A stretch of 13,711 nt of DNA from DAIPXZ01 sp036782995 (GCA_036782995.1 DAIPXZ010000027.1:1-13711); one strand, 5' to 3'. Positions 1 through 6,304 are shown, numbered from the stretch's first letter. Notes: generated by a model not told the origin, from the sequence alone. Made by a program: numbers and translations.

Positions 1-140
1 AATTTCTCTACGGCTTCTTCCTCGGTATCGAATCCACCCCAGCCATTAACGCTTTCAGTGCTGTAGTAGGGGCCGCACTCAGGCGGCTCTTTAAGCAGCC
101 CGTCGTCTGTAAGTTCTTTCCAAACAAGTTTCTTATCCAT
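1..140 (-). CDS. Hypothetical protein, 3' end outside window
   Basis: An open frame begins at ATG 140-138 and runs off the left edge after about 46 codons. It starts MDKKLVWKEL and continues with an acidic stretch containing WGGFDTEEEAVE, which suggests a small soluble protein. A GGGTG element lies a few bases upstream. The gene follows the zinc-knuckle gene at 151-474 with only 10 bases between stop and start, so the two are probably co-transcribed. I do not recognise a family; total length is unknown because the end is cut off. Confidence 0.6.
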   Translation of the reverse strand, partial: MDKKLVWKELTDDGLLKEPPECGPYYSTESVNGWGGFDTEEEAVEK

Positions 141-150
141 CACAATCACC

Positions 151-474
151 CTATCCCATTTCTATTTCCTTGGGCTTACGTCGAATAGCCTGGTAGTTAT
201 AAATGATTTCATCGCGGTTGAAGTCGAAGTTCTTGCCGCAGTCGGCGCACTCGACATCCAGTTCCCAACCTCCGCCTTCGTCTGGTCCGTGCCATTCTTC
301 GACGAAGTTCAGCGTATCGTGTGAGCAGCACTTTACGCACGCCTTGAACGTAGGGCTTTGCACTTTGCCGCATTTCGCGCACTTGCAATTGCCGTAGCCA
401 TCCGTCCACCCAGGAACAGCCCAACAAGCCGGTGCAGAACTACCGGCGGCCCGCTGTGCGTTTTGGTCATTCAT
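151..474 (-). CDS. Small zinc-knuckle protein (107 aa)
   Basis: The open frame extends further upstream, but the start is placed at ATG 474-472 because AGGAGA lies six bases before it; the upstream in-frame part overlaps another small gene and is arginine-rich in a shadow-like way. The protein (MNDQNAQRAAGS...) has a Gly/Trp-rich start, then paired cysteines CKCAKCGK and CVKCC in the middle and CADCGK near the C-terminus. This is a zinc-ribbon arrangement. Function is unknown; small zinc ribbons of this kind are common in phages and gene cassettes. A strong hairpin (489-511) directly abuts the SD site and could affect translation. Confidence 0.7.
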   Translation of the reverse strand: MNDQNAQRAAGSSAPACWAVPGWTDGYGNCKCAKCGKVQSPTFKACVKCCSHDTLNFVEEWHGPDEGGGWELDVECADCGKNFDFNRDEIIYNYQAIRRKPKEIEMG

Positions 475-488
475 GGTGTTTCTCCTGG

Positions 489-511
489 GCCGCCGGAGTC
501 TGACCGGCGGC
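489..511 (-). promoter_or_regulatory. GC-rich hairpin abutting the SD of the 151-474 gene
   Basis: Perfect 8-bp stem GCCGCCGG / CCGGCGGC (489-496 with 504-511) and a 7-nt loop. In the minus-strand transcript it ends only about two bases before AGGAGA. No U-run follows, so it is not a classic terminator. A role in translation initiation is inferred from position alone. Confidence 0.45.
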
Positions 512-521
512 GTCTTCTGCC

Positions 522-665
522 TTAATCCTTCGTGAGTCTCAGACCCCATCGTTCGTGTTCGGTCCATCGAAACGGCAGCACAGCGTGCGCGACATGAAAT
601 ACGCACAGCAGCGCGGCCTTGAAAGCGACGGACAGGTTGATTTTCGCGTGAGTCCAATAGTTCAT
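522..665 (-). CDS. Small hydrophobic protein (47 aa)
   Basis: Too short for ordinary ORF callers. ATG 665-663 is preceded by AGGGA at suitable spacing and the frame closes at TAA 524-522. The product starts MNYWTHAKINLSVAFK and has a hydrophobic helix (about residues 11-30, Ala/Leu/Val/Phe rich) ending in HAVLPF, then a charged tail. It is probably a single-pass or peripheral membrane peptide. The layout (short basic start, hydrophobic helix, His...LP) faintly recalls DUF6356-type proteins, but that is only a visual impression. Its start lies 25 bases from the attC-like site at 690-748, as expected for a gene at a cassette edge. Confidence 0.5.
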   Translation of the reverse strand: MNYWTHAKINLSVAFKAALLCVFHVAHAVLPFRWTEHERWGLRLTKD

Positions 666-689
666 AGATTTTTCCCTAGTCACAAAATG

Positions 690-748
690 GCATAACAACC
701 GGTTTCACGGTACGCTCCTTTCGCCGCCCCTCACCGCTGTCGTTAGGC
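690..748 (+). repeat. attC-like site (59-base element)
   Basis: The ends are GCATAAC (690-696; the attC R'' rule is RYYYAAC) and GTTAGGC (742-748; an exact match to the R' rule GTTRRRY), 59 bp in all. R'' is followed by AACC and R' is preceded by TGTC, the order expected for plus-strand polarity. Inner complementarity is weak (CGGT/ACCG), so the hairpin is less convincing than at 1126-1183. It shares TTCACGGTACGC with the site at 1795-1855. It separates the genes 522-665 and 752-1105 with only short spacers. Confidence 0.5.
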
Positions 749-751
749 ATA

Positions 752-1105
752 TCAATGAAACTCAACCGCCTCACCAGCTTCTGCCGCCTTGCGTAAGCCC
801 GCAATGAATCGCTCTGTTGCCGGGCGCGCCTGGTCGTAGGTGCCGCGCTCTGGCATTCGGTTAACGACTTCTTGTAGTGCATCGGCCAGCGGGGCGCATA
901 TTTCGGCCTCAATCTCCCCATCACAGTCAGAGTGCTGCATCAGCACGTTTATCGGCTGCGACTGATCGGCATAGTCTCCGGCATCCCAAGCTTCTTCCAG
1001 TGTCCTGGTTTGGTCTGGCGCGGTGTACCCGTGCAGTTGCTGCCTCCACTCCATAAACATGGAGTAGGGGCCATGCCAGCAGTCATGTGTAGTATCTAAT
1101 CCCAT
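752..1105 (-). CDS. Conserved hypothetical protein, MGLDTxHDCWHG family (117 aa)
   Basis: ATG 1105-1103 follows AGGAAATAGAG. The N-terminus MGLDTTHDCWHGPYS and the later HSDCDGEI followed by a Cys and LADAL are hallmarks I recognise from a family of short proteins of unknown function found in bacteria, phages and integron cassettes. The conserved Asp/His/Cys residues suggest metal binding or catalysis, but no activity is known to me. The end EAVEFH is also typical. The gene is neatly framed by attC-like sites: its stop is 3 bases from GTTAGGC 742-748 and its start 20 bases from GCCTAAC 1126-1132, so it looks like a one-gene cassette, though in reverse relative to the apparent attC polarity. 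Confidence 0.75.
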   Translation of the reverse strand: MGLDTTHDCWHGPYSMFMEWRQQLHGYTAPDQTRTLEEAWDAGDYADQSQPINVLMQHSDCDGEIEAEICAPLADALQEVVNRMPERGTYDQARPATERFIAGLRKAAEAGEAVEFH

Positions 1106-1125
1106 CTCTATTTCCTCGTGAAAAT

Positions 1126-1183
1126 GCCTAACAATTAACTCCGCGGGAATCGCTACGCTCTCCCGTGAGCATTGGCGTTATAA
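1126..1183 (+). repeat. attC-like site
   Basis: R'' GCCTAAC (1126-1132, exact RYYYAAC) is followed by AATT. L'' is CTCCGCGGGA (1139-1148) and pairs with L' TCCCGTGAG (1161-1169), leaving one extra base on the L'' side. TTGGC then leads into R' GTTATAA (1177-1183). The TAACAA...GGCGTTA framing and the unpaired base in the left arm are diagnostic of attC read on the plus strand. R' departs from GTTRRRY at one position, as in other GTTATA-type sites. Confidence 0.65.
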
Positions 1184-1190
1184 ATACCTA

Positions 1191-1529
1191 TCATGTCGCC
1201 ATTTTACGCTCGTTCCTCGCGCAACTGATCTTGGCGTTCGACATATCGGCGAGCGTGGCCTTGAGCCAACGCCGCGCCTTCCACCGCTTGACCCGTTCCG
1301 GCGTCAGTGCCGAGGTCCATTGCCAGCGCACACGATCCCACCAGCGCGGCGCGGGCCGCATCATGGCGTCAATGCCGTTCGGGTACACCCATTCATATGT
1401 CGGCCATCCGACCGGCATCCAGTCCGGGACCATGACGAAGCCTTCCCGCTTGTGTTGGCGGATCAGCGGGTAGTGTTCGCGTTCGAGGCTGAAGTCCTCG
1501 CGGACAAAAGGATGGTCTGATGTAATCAT
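1191..1529 (-). CDS. Hypothetical protein rich in Trp/Arg (112 aa)
   Basis: Start chosen at ATG 1529-1527 because it overlaps the stop of the upstream gene as ATGA and has GGAGG 12 bases upstream; a TTG three codons earlier is too close to that SD. The protein begins MITSDHPFVREDF, with a central VMVPDWMPVGWPTYEWVYP and a basic, tryptophan-rich C-terminal half (RWWDRVRWQW). No family is recognised. The W/P-rich core looks like a folded soluble domain rather than a membrane protein. The stop lies 7 bases from the attC-like site at 1126-1183. Confidence 0.6.
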   Translation of the reverse strand: MITSDHPFVREDFSLEREHYPLIRQHKREGFVMVPDWMPVGWPTYEWVYPNGIDAMMRPAPRWWDRVRWQWTSALTPERVKRWKARRWLKATLADMSNAKISCARNERKMAT

Positions 1530-1813
1530 GTCGAACAATCGCCTCCACTCTTACACGGTTCCGCTGGCGCTCCACCGCGAAGGTGAGGCGCAGCGTTCGG
1601 ACTAAATGCAAACTCCAGTCCGTTTCGCTCTGCTAAGTCGCTGCGGTACTGGTCGAAGTCAACCCACTCGCCACGCTCGTTCCGTAGTACCCATCGGCCA
1701 GCGACTAAATTCCCGTTTGGAGTTTCGCCGTATTCGCGGCGCATCAACCACCCGTCTTGCGTTGCGTACTTGTCCGCGCCAAAGGGATGCAGAATCCTAA
1801 CCATAGCGTTCAC
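1526..1813 (-). CDS. Hypothetical protein (up to 95 aa)
   Basis: The frame can start at GTG 1813-1811, which overlaps the upstream stop (GTGA) and has GGAGG nearby, or at ATG 1804-1802, giving MVRILHPFGADK. Either start falls inside the attC-like site 1795-1855. The middle (GWLMRREYG, GRWVLRNERGEWVDFDQYRSDLAERNGL) is a plausible compact fold, perhaps mostly beta-strand. The last ~24 residues (PHLRGGAPAEP, then Cys-rich) are encoded by the degenerate palindrome near 1562-1600, so the native C-terminus may have been replaced when that element was gained. Family not recognised. Confidence 0.55.
   Translation of the reverse strand: MNAMVRILHPFGADKYATQDGWLMRREYGETPNGNLVAGRWVLRNERGEWVDFDQYRSDLAERNGLEFAFSPNAAPHLRGGAPAEPCKSGGDCST
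1562..1600 (+). repeat. Degenerate attC-like palindrome inside a gene end
   Basis: CGCTGGCGCTCCACC (1562-1576) pairs imperfectly with GGTGAGGCGCAGCG (1582-1595) around a GCGAA loop, with one more base in the left arm. GTTCGGA (1595-1601) sits where R' would be. No good RYYYAAC is visible on the left (CTTACAC at about 1549-1555 is a possible remnant). The element lies in the 3' end of the 1526-1813 frame. Confidence 0.3.
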
Positions 1814-1855
1814 GGTACGCCGCCTCCGGCGTCACCCGTGACGCCGTTGTTGGGC
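1795..1855 (+). repeat. attC-like site
   Basis: TCCTAAC (1795-1801) and GTTGGGC (1849-1855, exact GTTRRRY) bound 61 bp. L'' GCGTTCACGG (1806-1815) pairs with L' CCGTGACGC (1836-1844), leaving one T unpaired in the left arm, the attC signature for plus-strand polarity. A competing palindrome with 9-bp arms CGGCGTCAC/GTGACGCCG lies at 1827-1846. TTCACGGTACGC is shared with the 690-748 site. The outer spacers alone would fit either polarity. Confidence 0.55.
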
Positions 1856-2112
1856 GCATCGCGCCGGATGCTGGTCAGCGGCTTGTAGTCCGTGCCCTCC
1901 CTCTCCCCAACCCAGTCTGCCCCGCGCCAGCGTTCACTTGCCCATGTGTATCTGTAATTCCTGATGTTCTTTCCGAATTTCAGTAGCCCGTCGTAGTCCA
2001 TGCACGCGAGCGTTACCTCTGGCGGCTGTCCGTCAAACACGCTTTGATCCAGGTCTATCATAACGTACAACCCAGCTATCGAAGTAGCGCGATCATTATT
2101 CCCTATCCTCAC
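1810..2112 (-). CDS. Hypothetical protein (up to 100 aa), start uncertain
   Basis: The open frame reaches GTG 2112-2110, but no SD precedes it and a good promoter (2095-2122) overlaps its first codons. ATG 2061-2059 (MIDLDQSVFDGQPP, 83 aa) is therefore a reasonable start, though its SD is also poor. The protein has MDYDGLLKFGKNIRNYRYTW and SERWRGADWVG, a soluble aromatic-rich fold of unknown family. The last residues (NNGVTGDAGGGVP) are encoded by the attC-like site 1795-1855. It may be truncated at its N-terminus by the composition junction near 2113. Confidence 0.5.
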   Translation of the reverse strand: MRIGNNDRATSIAGLYVMIDLDQSVFDGQPPEVTLACMDYDGLLKFGKNIRNYRYTWASERWRGADWVGEREGTDYKPLTSIRRDAPNNGVTGDAGGGVP

Positions 2113-2122
2113 AACACGTCAA
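2095..2122 (-). promoter_or_regulatory. Candidate sigma70-type promoter for the 1-2112 gene set
   Basis: On the minus strand: -35 TTGACG (2122-2117, 5/6 to consensus), 16-bp spacer, -10 AATAAT (2100-2095, 5/6). It lies at the right edge of the GC-rich cassette-like block and points into it, so it could drive the whole leftward gene set. Confidence 0.4.
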
Positions 2123-2142
2123 ATTTGCGTTCTAAGGCGTTT

Positions 2143-2248
2143 TGTATAACAGTTAATTCAAGCTTAAATCGAGGGGTTAAAGGAATCACCCTGCCTTTCA
2201 AAAATGGGGTCATTTTCAATCGGGAATTTAGACCTTAACTGTTATACA
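2143..2248. repeat. 106-bp AT-rich element with perfect 14-bp terminal inverted repeats
   Basis: TGTATAACAGTTAA (2143-2156) and its exact reverse complement (2235-2248) enclose 78 bp with only patchy inner complementarity (for example AAAGG/CCTTT). No target-site duplication is visible. The GTATAAC...GTTATAC ends recall the R''/R' core of a long attC site of the Vibrio repeat type, but small MITE-like elements also have such ends. It occupies most of the gene-free stretch 2113-2265 and marks a sharp composition change. Confidence 0.6.
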
Positions 2249-2265
2249 CACCGACGCGCTAGATT

Positions 2266-2706
2266 CTATGCGATTCCTTCAAGTACCGTTTGTTCGTGTC
2301 CATGTTCCCTCTTTCTCTGTGGTTTCCTATTTGTGCGATATTGTCTCATTCCAGATTTAAGCGTTTCTCTGCGTCTCGACTCGCGGCAAACAGAACAATA
2401 CCGTTTACCACACTTTACCGGGCAACCGCAGACGTTGCAGGTGTTCCCGCTTAGATCAGCCGTGTCAACCGATCTTTGGTATGCTGCAAACGCCTGAGCT
2501 TGTTTCCGCCTTAACCCCGAGTTGGTTGTCGGGTCCGGCCATTCTATAATCGGGGCAACGGTGGTTTCCAGGTAATCGCATTTTTCGCCTTCAAGCGCGA
2601 TACAAGCACACTCTTTTTGAAACCTATCATTTGTCGCGGTCAGCCCCGAGCAGATACCGTCGTTAAAGTTGGCGCATTCGGAAGCGATAAAGGTTCTAAG
2701 GTTCAT
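2266..2706 (-). CDS. Cys-rich zinc-binding phage-type protein (146 aa)
   Basis: ATG 2706-2704 overlaps the stop of the upstream gene (ATGA), so translation is probably coupled. The N-terminal domain has spaced cysteines (ASECANFNDGICSG, ECACIALEGEKCDYLE) of a type I have seen in phage hypotheticals; the C-terminal domain is a zinc finger, CNVCGCPVKCGKRYCSVC (about residues 89-106), followed by a very basic tail (RRRETLK, NRKPQRKRE). The double Cys module plus basic tail suggests nucleic-acid binding, but the role is unknown. It is the last gene of the AT-richer core before the 106-bp inverted repeat. Confidence 0.7.
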   Translation of the reverse strand: MNLRTFIASECANFNDGICSGLTATNDRFQKECACIALEGEKCDYLETTVAPIIEWPDPTTNSGLRRKQAQAFAAYQRSVDTADLSGNTCNVCGCPVKCGKRYCSVCRESRRRETLKSGMRQYRTNRKPQRKREHGHEQTVLEGIA

Positions 2707-2906
2707 CTCGTTATCCCCTTTTCCGGTATGTTCCTGCCTAATCCTCTATTAGTCAACAATTTCAATATACCAATCGGAACATAATAAATCAAGAGAATAA
2801 TGCAGATTATACCGAATAACCCAATCTGCCAGAAAGACGGGCTCTCTTTCTCACAGAACCAGTTAATTATCCTTTCCGTTACCGACTTTTTTTGATAGGC
2901 TGACAT
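2703..2906 (-). CDS. Small single-pass membrane protein (67 aa)
   Basis: ATG 2906-2904 follows GAGG at good spacing. The protein has a charged N-terminus (MSAYQKKSVTERIINWF), one strongly hydrophobic helix (about residues 26-49, IGLFGIICIILLIYYVPIGIL) and a short basic tail. By the positive-inside rule both flanks are charged, so topology is unclear. It overlaps the upstream gene by 44 bases, more than usual here, but the SD and the ATGA link to the next gene support it. Function unknown. Confidence 0.6.
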   Translation of the reverse strand: MSAYQKKSVTERIINWFCEKESPSFWQIGLFGIICIILLIYYVPIGILKLLTNRGLGRNIPEKGITR

Positions 2907-3093
2907 AACAATCCTCGCAATAGATACCGGCCCCGATAATATAGTGGGAGTCAGTATAGAAAACGTATTTACTGCATTCGTGACATTTGCCTGCTACTCG
3001 TTTACCGTCAATAGCTATAATAATGGCATCAGCGGGCACGGCTTCTATGCTGTCACTTTCTCCGCGAACGATTTTAGACCATGAATATTTCAT
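2863..3093 (-). CDS. Small zinc-ribbon protein (76 aa)
   Basis: ATG 3093-3091 immediately follows the methyltransferase stop; the SD AGGAGA sits in the last codons of that gene. The sequence contains CHEC near residue 37 and YCEDC near residue 59, a two-knuckle zinc ribbon, with a hydrophobic strand (AIIIAIDGKRV) before it. Probably a small regulatory or nucleic-acid-binding protein, but no family is recognised. Confidence 0.65.
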   Translation of the reverse strand: MKYSWSKIVRGESDSIEAVPADAIIIAIDGKRVAGKCHECSKYVFYTDSHYIIGAGIYCEDCYVSLSKKVGNGKDN

Positions 3094-3804
3094 TCATTCT
3101 CCTATCGGTTTCAGCGCGATAAAACTCTGAGCTTTGTCGGCATTATAGTATGCTTTCCCCTGGCTGTAAAGAGAAATAAATTGCCATATAGCCTTTGGTC
3201 TTCTCAAAGAAAACTTGTCGTCACGGCAATACCTCATGCCGTATTCGCCGAATACCAGGTATCCGCGTTTCCTGAAATCGTCCGGTACCCATGCACTCTT
3301 ATGTATCTGCCAGGGGTTCCCGTCGAAAGCGTCCTGGTCCATCCATCCGACACACGACATAATAATAACTAGTTTTGACGCGATACGTTCTATATCGGCA
3401 AGCAGCTTAAATCCTTCTTCCCTGGTCATGTGTTCGATTACGTTCAAAGCTGCAACCGCTTCAACCGATCCGGTGCCGAATATCTTTTCGGCTTCGCTTG
3501 CCGTAGATTGAATAATCAGGTCGTGCGTTCTGTTTTGTCTAGCTGCAGATACGCATTTCGGGTATATGTCAAGACCGATAGTGCTGGTAACGTCAACGCC
3601 AGCAAGCGGACTATCAGCGCCGCAACCGATGTCTAACAATGAATCATAACCGGATACGATGCTAGATAGCCGCCGCCGGAACGTTACATAGTTAAGACTC
3701 GGAGCGCGTTTCTTTTGTATCGCGTCGCGGATTTCTTTTATACTGTCAAAGAGTATGTTAATCTTTCTTCTCCACGATTGATACTTTCGGTGTACCGTCA
3801 ACAA
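3094..3804 (-). CDS. Class I SAM-dependent methyltransferase
   Basis: Motifs in order: I LLDIGCG (about 56-62, the SAM-binding glycine loop), II GLDIYP (77-82, acidic residue for the ribose), IV ALNVIEHMTREEG (119-131). This fits the Methyltransf_11/25 type acting on small molecules, sugars or nucleotides; the C-terminal HKSAWVPDDFRKRGY segment is also typical. The substrate cannot be told. No in-frame ATG exists upstream of motif I: the furthest start is TTG 3804-3802, and GGAGAAGAAAG lies near 3765, so a start at a rare codon around 3760 is possible. It overlaps the nuclease gene by up to 47 bases. Confidence 0.75.
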   Translation of the reverse strand: MLTVHRKYQSWRRKINILFDSIKEIRDAIQKKRAPSLNYVTFRRRLSSIVSGYDSLLDIGCGADSPLAGVDVTSTIGLDIYPKCVSAARQNRTHDLIIQSTASEAEKIFGTGSVEAVAALNVIEHMTREEGFKLLADIERIASKLVIIMSCVGWMDQDAFDGNPWQIHKSAWVPDDFRKRGYLVFGEYGMRYCRDDKFSLRRPKAIWQFISLYSQGKAYYNADKAQSFIALKPIGE

Positions 3805-4846
3805 TCAGGTCGCCCATTATACCCGCGAAATCGTCCTTTAATCTGTCCTTCGTGTTCTCTCCTTTTTTGTAGAGAGCTTCGATATACGCTTTCTCAAGCT
3901 GAGTTACCGAACACGAACAAGCCCCGAGAAACCTGTCAATCCCCACCGTACCGCCGATACGTTCCCAGGTTTTCATAATGTCGGCAATAGCGCGGTTTCC
4001 TTTGCTTGCCTTACTGGTGTATTTTCCGCATTGACCGGTTTCTTTGATGATTGACCGTAGCCGATCCTCAACGGCTTTCCCGATCTTTTTTACAACAATC
4101 CATTTCTCGTACCAATCGCTTATCCTGGCAACATCAGTACATGTAGAAATATCGGGTGCGGTGGGCATAAAAGATTCAATCGCAGCAAGCGATAATTCTA
4201 CGCCGGTACAAACTCCGTGCGCCAGCGCCTTGCAGAACCGGCAATGATCGCCGGGGATAATCGGCGCGTTCGGGTCAGAGCCGTTTTTGATAATCTCGGT
4301 AATCTCTTTCGTTATCCCGTTAAAATCATCTATCAAAGCCGCGTCGTGCCAGTTGCGTTTCGGCTGGATAATATGCGCGACTATTTGACGGTCGCCAAGA
4401 GACAAATAATGCCGTGTCATATTTGCATAATCGCGCATCTGGAGATTTTGTGTAACGGGTTTGACGGGTCCGGCACCAAACTTATAGTCGATTGCCTGGA
4501 TCGGGATACCCGCGCTATCGGGTACAATCAGAAGGTCAACATACCCGTGACGATTCCCGTCATTAACTTTTATTTCCGTATAGATTCCAGACTTACCGCA
4601 CCCTTCGATAATCGCTTTAACCGTGCCGATAGCGAAGTCTACTAGCTCGATTTGATCTGCGGTCAGCCCGGTAATGTTACTATCCCTGTTGCCCGTAACA
4701 ACAATTTGCTGGATTACTTTGTGCAGTAGCGTTCCTTCTTCGGAATACGGGTTAGGAACGTCGGGCAGTCCGTCCTCAAGCCTAGCTGATGCAGGGCAAG
4801 CTTTACGCCTTTCAAGTGACGATGGAGAAAACTTATGGTGTTGCAT
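3758..4846 (-). CDS. DUF2800-type PD-(D/E)XK nuclease, Cas4/AddB-like (362 aa)
   Basis: ATG 4846-4844 follows GAGGG. The N-terminus (FSPSSLERRKACPAS...EEGTLLHKV) matches the DUF2800 family of phage exonucleases. Visible catalytic candidates are His42, Asp104 (GYVDLLIV) and Asp120-Tyr-Lys122 (IDYKFG), the D...DxK core. Cys17 together with Cys202, Cys205 and Cys213 (PGDHCRFC...GVC) would bind a 4Fe-4S cluster as in Cas4 and AddB. Such proteins are thought to resect DNA ends for phage recombination. The gene lies next to a probable annealing protein (4900-5715), giving an exonuclease-annealase pair. Cellular location is cytoplasm. The C-terminal ~140 residues carry no motif I recognise. Confidence 0.85.
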   Translation of the reverse strand: MQHHKFSPSSLERRKACPASARLEDGLPDVPNPYSEEGTLLHKVIQQIVVTGNRDSNITGLTADQIELVDFAIGTVKAIIEGCGKSGIYTEIKVNDGNRHGYVDLLIVPDSAGIPIQAIDYKFGAGPVKPVTQNLQMRDYANMTRHYLSLGDRQIVAHIIQPKRNWHDAALIDDFNGITKEITEIIKNGSDPNAPIIPGDHCRFCKALAHGVCTGVELSLAAIESFMPTAPDISTCTDVARISDWYEKWIVVKKIGKAVEDRLRSIIKETGQCGKYTSKASKGNRAIADIMKTWERIGGTVGIDRFLGACSCSVTQLEKAYIEALYKKGENTKDRLKDDFAGIMGDLIVDGTPKVSIVEKKD

Positions 4847-4899
4847 GTCTATCCCTCTAAAGAAATATCAGTATGCGGCTTTATGCCAATCGAAAACCA

Positions 4900-5715
4900 T
4901 CAATTCTTTCCCTCTGTTTGCTTCGCCCATTCCGCAACTTCTTTATCACCTACCACCGGAAAAAGATCGTCGGCATACGCCTCACCCTGCTGGATTGCCG
5001 CGTATGCCGTCCGAAGATTCACGATGTCGCCGGAAGTGATTTCGTTCTTAGCGGTTCGTCCCAGCTTTGCCAGTATACGCTCAATCCCGATACCGTGTGT
5101 GCCAAGCGCGGCGATTGCTTTATCAACAGAAGCGGCGATGCCATCCTTGTTGATACCTTTCATAACTGCGTTCTTAGCCGTCTCGATTGCCTTCCCGATA
5201 AGCCAGCCGGGAGTACCTTCGCGGATAACGTTTCTGATCGCCTTACTTTGTCCGATCTGAAACCTAATATCTTCCTTTCTATTATCGTCCATCTTCCCGT
5301 ACACAACCCAATTCTTAGACTGCCGGAACGACCGCGAAAAAGTTACTCCGCGTTCCAGGTCAATAAAGTGCGCGGTAAAAATATATGCTGATGCCGTTTC
5401 CTGAACTTCGGTTTCAATAACACAGTTTCCCCATTCCCGGGCAACCGACCGGCAACAGACCACTGACGGTCCCTCAACATGGTTCTTGCCTTCTCCCCAT
5501 GCGTAGAAAAAGGATTCCGCGGCAAACTCGGCTTCACGTACAACCGATTCAACGATAGTGTCAAGGTTGCGCGGCTTCTGTACTTTAACCGCTGTCATAT
5601 ATCTAGTTTGTGCCTTCTGCAAACCATGTTCCTGCGCGGTAGGAATGTCTACCGGGGCAAACAGTTCCAGATCGGTACTCTGGACGGGGACGGGTGTGTT
5701 TTCTCCATTCATCAT
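4900..5715 (-). CDS. Probable phage single-strand annealing/recombination protein (271 aa)
   Basis: ATG 5715-5713 has AAGGAG six bases upstream. The protein has an acidic N-terminus, a central alpha/beta region with RSVAREWGN, SRSFRQSKNW and FQIGQSKAIRNVI, and a C-terminal helical part (GIGIERILAKLGRT...GEAYADDLFP) that resembles the end of several phage recombinases. Genes like this often precede a DUF2800 or YqaJ exonuclease, as here (gap 53 bases), so a role in annealing ssDNA after resection is likely. It does not clearly match RecT, Erf or Red-beta by eye; a substrate-binding or unrelated role cannot be excluded. Confidence 0.6.
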   Translation of the reverse strand: MMNGENTPVPVQSTDLELFAPVDIPTAQEHGLQKAQTRYMTAVKVQKPRNLDTIVESVVREAEFAAESFFYAWGEGKNHVEGPSVVCCRSVAREWGNCVIETEVQETASAYIFTAHFIDLERGVTFSRSFRQSKNWVVYGKMDDNRKEDIRFQIGQSKAIRNVIREGTPGWLIGKAIETAKNAVMKGINKDGIAASVDKAIAALGTHGIGIERILAKLGRTAKNEITSGDIVNLRTAYAAIQQGEAYADDLFPVVGDKEVAEWAKQTEGKN

Positions 5716-5725
5716 TTTTTTCTCC

Positions 5726-6244
5726 TTACCTAGCTAAAACCAATTCCGGCATGTCAATTAGTTCTGTGCCGCAAGTCCACGCTCTTTGCGCGTTAGAACG
5801 GATATACCAATGGACTACCCCGGAAACAAGCGTTTCGATTTCGCCGATGATACCAGAAGTATCCGGCTTGCAAGCTTCGTCAAGAATCTTTGTCAGCGCA
5901 TGATCTTCGCTCCTAGTTAGTCCGCCCCGCGGTATCGTGTTAATATCTATACCCCATGATCGGTAATGCCTCTTTATAATCCGTTCTCGCGGTCCTTCAC
6001 TCCCGATATATCCTAAGTGGCGGTCGCCGGGAGTGGCCGTGTCAATAAGCGCGGATAAAGCCAAAACCTCGGAATCGGTCAGCCCGTCGCTAGGCAACGT
6101 CGGCTCGGACGGTTCCCAAGATACAAGCCTATCCCCGTTGTAGTCCATCAATACCGATATGTTATATTCCCTGGTTAGCAGTACCGTTCCGCGCCGGGCA
6201 GAGATATAATAATCTCTGGTTAGGGTTACGATTGATTCAAGCAT
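5726..6244 (-). CDS. Unknown protein with internal repeats (172 aa)
   Basis: ATG 6244-6242 follows GGAGGT and a strong promoter (6274-6302). Two kinds of internal repeat are visible: LTRDYYIS (8-15) and LTREYNIS (23-30), and, 54 residues apart, GLTDSEVLALSALIDTA (54-70) and GLTRSEDHALTKILDEA (108-124). The latter look like duplicated short helical units. No catalytic motif is recognised. It is the first gene of a probable operon with the annealing protein (10-base gap) and nuclease, so it may be an accessory of that module. Confidence 0.65.
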   Translation of the reverse strand: MLESIVTLTRDYYISARRGTVLLTREYNISVLMDYNGDRLVSWEPSEPTLPSDGLTDSEVLALSALIDTATPGDRHLGYIGSEGPRERIIKRHYRSWGIDINTIPRGGLTRSEDHALTKILDEACKPDTSGIIGEIETLVSGVVHWYIRSNAQRAWTCGTELIDMPELVLAR

Positions 6245-6273
6245 ATATACCTCCGCTTTTTTTGATTTTCAGC

Positions 6274-6302
6274 AGTATACCAAACTTAGATAGATAAGTA
6301 AA
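6274..6302 (-). promoter_or_regulatory. Strong candidate promoter for the recombination operon
   Basis: Minus strand: -35 TTTACT (6302-6297), spacer exactly 17 bp, -10 TATACT (6279-6274, 5/6). It fills the 60-base gap between the ASCH-like gene and the unknown gene 5726-6244, and is followed about 20 bases later by GGAGGT and the ATG. Confidence 0.55.
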
Positions 6303-6304
6303 GA

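Noticed and set aside
676..924. 82-codon minus-strand frame and a 10-codon GTG peptide at its end
   Set aside because: It overlaps the well-supported 752-1105 gene in another frame and its end lies in the attC-like site 690-748.
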